Assembly (NCBI GenBank): GCA_001579985.1
Contig: LRSR01005192.1
Coordinates: forward strand, 1-37,867
Origin: Hypsibius dujardini
Taxonomy: Eukaryota; Tardigrada; Eutardigrada; Parachela; Hypsibiidae
Reading direction: 5' to 3'
Length of the DNA: 37,867 nucleotides
The notes below the pieces were generated by a model that saw nothing but the letters and a program-made list of their open reading frames with translations, was not told the DNA's origin and did not search any database. Positions 30,000-37,867 of the stretch are shown one piece after another (position 1 is the stretch's first letter; each line of letters opens with the position of its first letter). The position numbers and the translations under genes are program-made.

Positions 30000-30232
30000 T
30001 TGCTACACGGGCTACATCTTCCTGCACTGTTCTTAACCATCTGAATCAATCACACCTTGTCATAATGGCCACACCTTGATATACTAGTTACGACGTGCAA
30101 CACTGGCCTCGCGATGCTAGGAGATTTGGCTAGTTCTAGCACAAGCCTAAACAAATTTGCAGCGGCTACTTCTAGCACAAGAATAACGGTACATTTATGA
30201 TATGAGTGCACGCGCTCGCCCTCAATAGATGT
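30000..30232. other. no gene seen
   Basis: A small CTACACGGGCTACA remnant of the minisatellite family (opposite orientation) near 30005. Otherwise unremarkable. Confidence 0.4.
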
Positions 30233-30470
30233 AGAATAATGGAATAAATTCCCTAGAGTTCATGATTAAGGCCCATGGCCACCAACACCCACCTATTACA
30301 ATTGTGGAATAATGGAACAAACTCCATAGGATATTTGGTTAAAGTCCTTGGCCACCCACACACTGTCCCTACAACAGTAGAAATATAAAATAAACTCCAT
30401 AAACTACATGGTTAAGGCCCATGGCCACCTATACGCTGTTTCTCCAGCAGTGGAATAATGAAATAAACAT
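30233..30470 (+). repeat. 85-90-bp tandem repeat, about 3 units
   Basis: Each unit has GGAATAATGGAATAAACTCC, then ACATGGTTAAGGCCCATGG, CCACC and a short variable part. The same unit occurs twice in opposite orientation at 37410-37545. Confidence 0.8.
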
Positions 30471-31407
30471 AAATTCCAAATTTGATTGATTACAAGTCGC
30501 CATGTGCAACCGTTAATCTGAAATAGCAGGCTGCAACAATCTTTGAAGGACTCTGTGCATATTTGCTCACGTAATATAAACGATGACATAATAGAAAAAA
30601 CGCATATGCTATTTAGTTGTGCATTGGAGGCTCCCACAAGCTCTTATTTGGTCAGTGGAATAATGGATAATGTGACAACTTAAACAGCAATGCTCATGCG
30701 TTTGGCTGCGGAATATTTTAATAACCTATTTGCGCGGTAAGGTGGCAATGGTAATCAAACAATTGTGTGGCCAAAAAATAATAAACTACATAAAACAGTA
30801 ACGCATTATTCTCAAGGGCGGATGAAGGTTTCGTCACAGTGCTCGGCCAAAGTAGTGACTAGAAAGTTGGTGCTTTTGCAGAAAAGTAGAGGTTTAAAAA
30901 AAGAACACCGTCCGAGCACAAGCATTACTAGTAATATCTACTCGGGGTGGGGGCTTGTGGGTAACTGGTTTGTTTGCCTATCGGTCATTATATCTGTTAT
31001 TTGTTTAGCAATTTTATTTAGTATTGTTTTTGTTCGTTGTTATATGTTGTGGTTGACCTGTGGGTTTAATGTTTGTCCGTCTATATGCCTGAGTGTCGGT
31101 GTCTATTTGTCTGTTTGTCCTTGCCTCTGCGTCTGGCAATCATACCACCTATCTTAATTATCGTTTCAATTTAATTCAAAGCTGCACTAGAAGGACAATG
31201 ATGGGCAAACGGAATACCCGCAGAGCTAGCCTAGTATCAGTCAACATAGTCGTGCTTTTCAGGATTATCACCGATTGTCCAAATATTTAGTGTAAGCTCA
31301 GAAACTTTCTGACCGCTCTTGTCGTAGACTGCCTGCCTAACGCGCAAATTGTTCGGAAGAATTTGGCACCGGAAATTGATGGGGGTTGCCCTACTATGCA
31401 GCCTTTC
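30471..31407. other. no convincing gene
   Basis: A 130-codon plus-strand frame at 30765-31157 ends in (TGTC)n-derived Val/Cys/Leu sequence and has no recognisable domain. Probably not a gene. Confidence 0.4.
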
Positions 31408-31887
31408 CTATAAGAATGTCGGATTTGCAGACAGCCTTCGAGCCTGCCTGTTAATCTTTTGGACAGTCCAGGCACTTCCAGACTTCCGATAACCTGGTGG
31501 ATTAAATGCGACGAAAACAGGTTTTAAGATGGCTTGCGGACCGCCAGGAGGACTACTGTAACGTCCGGAAGGATTTCCAGTTATTTGAAAGGTTGACCTA
31601 CCACCCGTCATGATACCGTAAACTGGAAAACCGTCAGACCGTCCCGATGTCGTCGTATAAGATATTCCTCTCGAACAACTGAGCTTTTGGGACATTGAGT
31701 GAATCATCTGAATATCTCGTTCTGTTTCTCCACTATCTTTCCGGATGTTTATCCTGACTACAGAATGGTTATGGTAAAACTTAAGAGACGTCTGCGTGTA
31801 TTCCGGAGTATTCATATGCCTTCTGACAGACCTGCCTGATTGTGTCATGCTCCATATGTGTCTGTGGTGACCAGTGATGCGTTTCAA
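31408..31887 (-). CDS. hypothetical 159-codon frame
   Basis: The longest frame of the right flank that is not a simple repeat. It reads MKRITGHHRHIWSMTQSG, ... HNHSVVRINIRKDSGETE, ... SGRSDGFPVYGIMTGG, ... PPGGPQAILKPVFVAFNPPG. It is basic and Gly/Ser/Pro-rich, with no recognised domain, signal peptide or membrane segment. A second minus-strand frame overlaps its start. The underlying DNA carries recurring TTCCGGA words like 32150-32525, so the frame may be chance within degenerate repeat DNA. Confidence 0.2.
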   Translation of the reverse strand: MKRITGHHRHIWSMTQSGRSVRRHMNTPEYTQTSLKFYHNHSVVRINIRKDSGETERDIQMIHSMSQKLSCSRGISYTTTSGRSDGFPVYGIMTGGRSTFQITGNPSGRYSSPPGGPQAILKPVFVAFNPPGYRKSGSAWTVQKINRQARRLSANPTFL

Positions 31888-32149
31888 CTACCAACTTCGC
31901 GGACTGCCGCCTTTTTATAATTCTCATTCGCAAACGTTTTCGGTTTTTAATGTTCATACCCACCCTTTCCTTGTTTTGAGTGTGGAGGATACGGGCCGCT
32001 GCGCGACGTTTCCCTACATCTTTTCCGGTACGAAAGTGCCAAAGGTATAAAACCTTACTCGTCTTGTCTTCTCCATCAATATTGTATTTTAAAGTCGTTT
32101 GAGTAGCGAGCTATAAACTGAATTAATCGTGGTCCAACTGTTAGGTTCG

Positions 32150-32525
32150 CCTACTACCCGTCCAAATCTTCCCTTAATCTTCCGAACGACCCATTAACCT
32201 TCCGGATAATCAATCATGTTTTAGGCTGGTAATTCAGCCGTCCTAATATTCGGTTTCCATTGTCAGTTTTCCGGATAAACATGCCGGGCGCGAGCCATTC
32301 GACTAGTCCCTTAGCTTTCGGGGTGGTCCGACAGCCGAATGGATAGGACGCCAATTTCCGCATGATCCTAAGCCTTCGGGACGGTCTGTCAATTTGTGGG
32401 ATGGCTCGTCATCCGTCCGGCCAGGTCGCAAGCCATGCGGTCGGCCGATTAGCTAGACGCCTCGACAGCCCAACAGGTCTGTCAACTTTCGAATTATCCA
32501 TTGACCTTCCTCGATGCCTTTCATA
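32150..32525. repeat. degenerate short repeat with TTCCGGAT/TTCGGGAC words
   Basis: Words of the type CCTTCCGGATAATC, TTTTCCGGATAAAC, CTTTCGGGGTGGTCC, CCTTCGGGACGGTC recur every 25-35 bp with heavy divergence. No gene. Confidence 0.45.
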
Positions 32526-32639
32526 TTTTTCAGGCGAGCAGCCACCTTTCCAACGCAGTATAAAACATTCTGACACCCAACCCTTTTATGCTGCATGTTT
32601 CGCCAATTTTGCGTCATCCTGCAAAAATTGCAAATCATA

Positions 32640-33330
32640 AATTTGCTCTGCTATATTTTTATAACCCAATAAAACTAATTTATAAATTTCACATTTTTTA
32701 GTATTATGAAGTTATACACACTTTATGTTTTAAAGTCGTTTAAATATTTCTCTGGGACCTCGAAACTGAGATCTGAAATAGAATTTGCGTTTCCGTTTGC
32801 GATGTGCAACCTTTTTTCATATGGAGTAGTGATTTCAAAAACTAAACTTACTAAGCTAATAATTTTTCGTTAGTTTTAGTTTTCTAGTAACCAAGATTGT
32901 TCTGTTTCGAGAGTTATCAGCCGGCAATAATTGGGACACTTCCTTCGATGGGATTTTTATAACTTTTATGGCGACCAAGTCTTACGCATTGCATGTGTTT
33001 TGCGTTCAGGCCTACCATTCACATTTAGCGCAAAATTGCTCTTCATCTTGCCCTTCACTTGGTTCTCATAAGGACTATAATAAAGAATCGAAAAAGGGCT
33101 CACCATTACTTGATCAAAATCGATGGATTAATTCCAAATCCAATTTGAACTCTACGTTCTTGAAACTTTACCATAACAAAAAAAATTCATTTTCCCGTCA
33201 CATTGCTCGTTTTGTCCAGTAAAGATGTCCGATTTTGGGATTGTATTTGGGTGTTTTGTAAAACTCGGGAATAATACAAAGAGAATTTATTTTGTGGATT
33301 TACAAGATTGCAATATGTTTCACTGATACA
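32640..33330. other. no gene seen
   Basis: AT-rich, with a short TTTTAGTTTTC word tract at 32850-32900 and no supported exon. Confidence 0.4.
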
Positions 33331-34487
33331 TAAAATTTAGGTGAGGGCTATGCTCACAACCCTACACAACCTTTCGCTATGCTCACAACCCAAACAACCT
33401 TTTAATTATCAATTGCTATGTAAACGACCTTTTTTGCCAATTGTTGGACACAACCTTTAGCTATGTGGACAACCTTTTCAAAAAACCCATCAAAGGATAC
33501 AATTAAGGTCGTTGCCACGCAAAATCTTCGTTCATACAGGCAACGCATTCCTGCAAAATACAAACCCGTCCCAATTCGGAATATCTGTTCGGTTGTCGTC
33601 GTAATAAATAGCGTTTACGATCTGTAATATGTCACGTACTTCTTTAAGCATTACTTCAAGTGCAACTGAATCATAAATTTGAAATACCGAAGAACTAGAG
33701 AATAACAATGACATCAATGTCATGCTCCAAGCCGAGTATGAGAACGAGGCGATGGATGACAACAAGGGGACGGTTGAGAACGAAGCCATGGAGGTCGCGT
33801 CGAACAACGGCTCTGCGTTGGAGTCCGCCCGATCTCTCCGCCCCACATCCGAGCCTAATAAATGTGGAATCATCGATTGGGACAAAGCAGTCTTCGCGTT
33901 CACCGACGGCCAACAATTCCCGTCGTGAACGGCGTGTAGAAATGCCGTTGAGAAGTATCAGAAAAAGACCTGACAGAGCTTCGTCATCGATTAATCAATC
34001 AAGCAACAAACGGACGGAGTGACGTACGGATTTTACACAATTGTTGCAAACCTGGTGGCCTTGGTCCTCAATCAGAATCCTGCAACAATTCGTTTGGCTC
34101 CAAATCGACTGCGAAGCTCTCGGAACAGTTTTATAGGCGCAGCTTATATAGAACTATTTCCTAGAATGGGCGGCCGACCCCCGAATCCTGGTCAACCGAT
34201 TGTGGTGACCATCTGATCGGTGGCAAAACTCAAACCACACATAATTGACGAGTTCTCACGTTATGATCCCATAAACCCTGTATACCTTTTACTAAATAAA
34301 AACTCTCCCCCTGACTACCTCCTGGTAAAAACTCTCCTCCTGGTTGTGTACATTAGTAAAGGTGTGTCCAACAATTGGCGAAAAAGGTTGTAAACATAGC
34401 AATTGATAATTAAAAAGGTTGTGTGGGTTGTGAGCATAGCGAAAGGTTGTGTAAGGTTGTAGGCATAGCTCTCTCCTAAACTTTATA
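33331..34487. mobile_element. 1.16-kb element with about 120-bp inverted repeats
   Basis: The left arm 33331-33452 (AAATTTAGGTGAGGGCTATG ... CCAATTGTTGGACACA) is the inverse of 34358-34487 (TGTCCAACAATTGGCG ... CATAGCTCTCTCCTAAACTT). The interior carries a plus-strand frame 33722-33928: MLQAEYENEAMDDNKG, VENEAMEVASNNG, ... IIDWDKAVFAFTDGQ. An antisense 123-codon frame lies at 33903-33532. Neither shows a transposase domain, so the element looks non-autonomous. The target duplication is unclear. Confidence 0.65.
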
Positions 34488-34534
34488 AGCCAATGACACT
34501 TCGCCATGAAATATCATTTCAGCAAATTAGATTA

Positions 34535-35146
34535 CAGTAAAACTCGTCTAATGTAAATCTCGTCTATATGGAATACCTCGTCTATATTGAACTTTTCTTC
34601 TGCACCGATTTCGTCCTATACATATAACATAGGGGGGCGAAACTTAATGTAAATATTCCCTCTATATGGTATGTTGAACAAATTTCGCGGTCAACCATGT
34701 GAAACGCACCTCCCCTAAATTGAATTCGACATTTTTCTTTGGAAATTTTTGACGAAATCGCTCTTGTTTCTTACTTTTAATCTTTTCTGCAAGCCACTGC
34801 CGTGTTGATCTGCGTATTGAGCTGCATGTGTTAGTTCTTGTACGTTCTAAATTTTGTTAAAATAGCACCGATCGTTGAAGTAAAACGCTGGTAAAGGAGC
34901 TAATTCTTGTCCAGAACGTTTAGCTATTGAAGGATCTCGGTCATACGAAATAAAATGCTGGGCGGCTATGTACATAATTTCTACCGGCACTGAGTTTTAC
35001 TGGGGGAACATTTCGTCCCCCTCCCCGCCCCGCCTCGCCCCCGGGTGCCCTTTGGGGCCCCAAGGGGCCCGAAGGCTAATGTAAATTTCTCGCCCAAGTT
35101 GAATTTTTTTTTGATTTTTGAGGTTTTTATTAGACGAGTTTTACTG
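34535..35146. mobile_element. pogo/Tigger-type MITE with TA target duplication
   Basis: CAGTAAAACTCGTCTAATGT at 34535 is mirrored by ATTAGACGAGTTTTACTG ending at 35146, both flanked by TA. The ends match the 'CAGTAAAACC/CAGTARAACCTC' style of pogo/Tigger elements. The 612-bp interior has a GC-rich patch (34990-35070: CCCCCGGGTGCCCTTTGGGG) and no coding frame. Confidence 0.85.
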
Positions 35147-35149
35147 TAG

Positions 35150-35824
35150 TTTGAATATTACCCAGCCAAGTTTGCCGATTCTAAAGGGAAACGGCTGTTA
35201 TACTGGCCGCACTTTTCTTGCTGTAGTGCAAAGAGGCTAGCGCATTGTCGATCATCAGTGCGCCCACAGACAAATTGTGGATTTTTAAAGTGGAAATGAT
35301 TAAAAATGATCTAGACTGGTAATTTTGAAAGACAATTCATTATGGTCTCAAACTATAGTGAGCTGTGTGGAAAACGATTACTTAAAAGTTATGAATGTGC
35401 GATGTTTGCAAATCATTCATATTTTCACACAAAAAATGTATATGAAAAACTGAAAACGCTAGGTTTCAGTATAGATTGAAGCTTCCGTCAGTGAAAAGTT
35501 GTGAGAATATTTCATTTTAAAATGTTTCTACAAAACCATTTTAAACATCACGACACCATTTTTGCCATAAAACGAGACTAAACAGCAAGACTGGGTTTAT
35601 TACTCCGAAAACGACACAATGAGAACATGGCGCAAAGTTGTCTTCAAATCGGAAGACCTTGTTTAACGCACGGTTCTGTTTTATTTTTGGACTCCAGTGA
35701 CTTGTGAACCGATTAAAAGCACGGACCCTAACTTACTAGCGTAAACAAATGACGTGCCATGTGGTGCAAATTACGGAAAAAGTTATCGTGCACAATTAAC
35801 TTGGCTTTTTTAGATATTTTGCGG
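35150..35824. other. no gene seen
   Basis: Unremarkable sequence without supported exons. Confidence 0.4.
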
Positions 35825-35961
35825 TTTGAGGCGGTTAAAAAATGCAAAACCGCAGACTTCTTAACCGCAACCGCACCGCAGAACGCTAGCAGTTCAAAAC
35901 CGCTCCGCCGCGCGGTTTGCGGCGGTGCGGTGCGGTCTGCGGTGCGGTTTGCACACCTCTA
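35825..35961. mobile_element. hAT-like element end with GCGGTGCGGT words
   Basis: Shuffled GCGGTTTGCGGCGGTGCGG and AACCGCACCGC words end in GGTTTGCACACCTCTA; its complement TAGAGGTGTGCAAACC fits hAT-type termini. The left end is not clear and no 8-bp duplication was found. A second CACACCTCTA end in the same orientation lies at 36636-36645. Confidence 0.45.
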
Positions 35962-35974
35962 ATACACACCACCA

Positions 35975-37404
35975 ATGTACGGCGAGGCGACTGACGCTCT
36001 GCTATATTGTCTTGGTCACCCGAGGTCACTCGAGAACCAATTTCTAAACACAACTTGGTGCAAAGGGGGAGAATTGGTTCTGATTAGGAGGCTCTGCCTC
36101 GAGCGTCCAATTGGCGTTCATTCGATCCAATTTGAAAGCAAGAGGCTTGATTCGCTCGCAAGTCGAAGGTTTTGATTCGAGCTGTACCATCTGAACGCAC
36201 TCTTAGTGACTTTTGATTAATAACATGTTTAAATATTATTATATCATTTTAGTATTAGTTTTTTCAAATTAAAAATCTTGTGACTGAAAATTTCGGTTTA
36301 GTTAATGAGGTTAAGTGACAAAACTAATTAGTTTCAGTTTTGTTTTTAGTTTAGGTAGCTTGTTCCATACTTAGTAGGCAATTATTAAGCTCCACAAGTG
36401 ACCGTGCTATCCCATGTTATGCTACCACCGTGCTATGCTATGAACGCAGTTGAAATTCTATGTCAAAAATCTCATCGCGTATATAGCATATAAATTATTT
36501 ACAAAACGAATATTTTTCACGATTTTTTTGGTTATTCTGGCACATTTGGCCTGTTGTGAAGTATGAAATCTCTCCCTAATTAATTTTTTTATGAATGTTG
36601 TGCAATAACTTTCCGGATTTTCTCAACAGCATTGGCACACCTCTATTATTTTTGGCAAAAAAAGAAAAGAACAGCTATGGGGAACGAAAACGGCAGTTTA
36701 GGATTGGGGCAGTATAGGGACGGATTTTACAAATATATACCATAGGATAAGATATTGGTACTGGTACTGTATTTGCTACAGGTGGTGTACAATTGTACAC
36801 GTGCACATGGGATGTCGTCAGGACTAACATGCCAAAAAATGAAGCTTTTGTGCATAATTATTCCACGGTAATCAGACTGATTGACTTATGTCATTGTCGA
36901 TGATCGGAAGTTGAACCCTCTGATTATAAAATTCCTCTGATTCTTTTGTATTCCCGATATATAGTAAAGCGCCAATATTTGTGTGCACTTGCAAAGTGTT
37001 TTGTTTCATATCGGGCGATCATGGCACAATTTCGCAAAATACCCATGAAAATTGCGCTTTTTATTACAAAGCGTTAATGCGTTAATGATAATTATAATGG
37101 TTGCCTTTCTAACCTATATATGTTTATATACAGGGCTGACAACAATCAAATTTCCATCATGGGTTTGGGAACTGTAACCAAATTGGCGGGACGACCAGCC
37201 AACAAGTTTAAATCAATCGATAAAACTTTTGGGCAAACTCTAGAGACCAGCAACTTCATATTAGCGCCTTTTTCATTGGGACGTGAAGTTCATTACGGTC
37301 AGCTCGCACAGTCACGCTAAACAAATATAAATGAAATACAGAACAGAATTGAAATACTTCACCAAGGTGTAAACAGCACAAAAACAAAATCAAAGAGTAT
37401 AGAA
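35975..37404. other. no convincing gene
   Basis: A TTTTAGTTT word tract lies at 36230-36360. A 66-codon frame at 37120-37320 (GLGTVTKLAGRPANKF...) follows a TATATACAG acceptor-like motif but has no recognised homology. Confidence 0.35.
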
Positions 37405-37409
37405 TCATA

Positions 37410-37545
37410 ACTAAAGGCCTTAACCCTGTAGTTTAGGAAGTTTATTCCACTATTCCATTGCTGTAACGGCAGTGAGTGGGTGGCCAAGGGCCTTAACCAA
37501 GTAGTCCAATGCAATTTATTCGGTTATTCCATGTATATTTGGGTC
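37410..37545 (-). repeat. 85-90-bp tandem repeat, inverted copy
   Basis: Two units read on the minus strand (GGAATAAACTTCC, GGTTAAGGCCTTTAG and GGTTAAGGCCCTTGGCCACC), matching 30233-30470 in opposite orientation. Confidence 0.8.
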
Positions 37546-37629
37546 GCCGTGGTATTTCAAAACTCTTTTGCTCAAACTTGCCAGTAGTCAATGCTAAACC
37601 GGGCCCACTATGTTCCTGCAGCCTCACCC

Positions 37630-37867
37630 CTGCTACATTAGCTACACCGGCTACACTGGCTACACTGGCTACACTGGCTACACTGGCTACATTGGCTACA
37701 CTGGTTACATTGGCTACATTGGCTACACTGGCTACATTGGCTACACTGGCAATACCGTGCTACACTGGCTACAACGGCTACACCGGCTACACCGTGTTAC
37801 ACCGGCTACACCGGCTACATCGGCTACATCGTGTTACACCGTGCTACACCGGCTACATTGGCTACAT
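37630..37867 (-). repeat. 9-bp minisatellite, inverted copy, runs off the window
   Basis: GGCTACACT/GGCTACATT units, the complement of the GTGTAGCCA repeat at 28889-29328. Variants include CGTGCTACA and CGTGTTACA. Confidence 0.95.

Noticed and set aside
32362-32640. 92-codon plus-strand frame
   Set aside because: It lies on a degenerate TTCCGGAT-type repeat, has no homology and no splice support.
33708-34022. 104-codon Arg/Ser-rich plus-strand frame
   Set aside because: It is a frame-shifted shadow of the acidic frame at 33722-33928 inside an inverted-repeat element.

Overview
This window looks like nuclear DNA of an invertebrate animal. Genes are split by GT-AG introns, one recurring exon resembles the animal S-adenosylmethionine synthetase N-terminus, and the space between genes is filled with small DNA transposons, microsatellites and minisatellites. 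I cannot name the species. No rRNA, tRNA, CRISPR, retrovirus-like element or bacterial-type gene was seen. All gene models come from reading splice sites and phases by eye.

The core (about 5.7-28.3 kb) is a rearranged inverted duplication of a small gene cluster. Two multi-exon genes that I cannot match to a named family converge on each other. 'Gene B' lies on the plus strand (exons 12619-16899): a Ser-rich linker, a coiled coil, then two copies of a roughly 100-residue domain that looks BEN-like. 'Gene A' lies on the minus strand (exons 23695-19521): a coiled coil, a linker, then a Cys-rich region. Each has, upstream in the same orientation, a 219-bp exon that encodes the start of S-adenosylmethionine synthetase (MAT) and ends in phase 1: one copy before gene B (10976-11194) and two before gene A (24511-24729, 25467-25685). 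No later MAT exon was found beside any of them. The phase fits the next gene in both cases, giving open chains of about 414 and 489 codons. At the outer edges lie broken 3' ends of the partner gene: A' (6629-6870, plus) outside the MAT-B unit and B' (28126-26531, minus) outside the MAT-MAT-A unit. Each arm therefore reads in the same cyclic order, A-MAT-B-MAT-A, as if an alternating tandem array had been inverted. A decayed SGNH/GDSL-hydrolase-like sequence and a (GACA)n tract lie between the two convergent genes.

The left flank (1-5.7 kb) holds a decayed CENP-B-type helix-turn-helix fragment of a pogo-like transposase, a TAAGTATA-rich tandem array and AT-rich DNA. Between A' and MAT copy 1 there is a likely Sec2/Rabin8-like exon (8777-8872, minus), a hAT-type MITE with a perfect 8-bp target duplication, and palindromic MITEs.

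The right flank (28.3-37.9 kb) has no convincing gene. It is bracketed by inverted blocks that each combine a 9-bp GTGTAGCCA minisatellite with an 85-90-bp tandem repeat (28.9-30.5 and 37.4-37.9 kb). Between them lie a foldback-like element, a 1.16-kb element with 120-bp inverted repeats, a pogo/Tigger-type MITE and a CCGCACC-rich hAT-like end. The most interesting points are the possible MAT-exon fusion genes, the alternating inverted array, the paired BEN-like repeats in gene B, and the minisatellite-bearing inverted structure.
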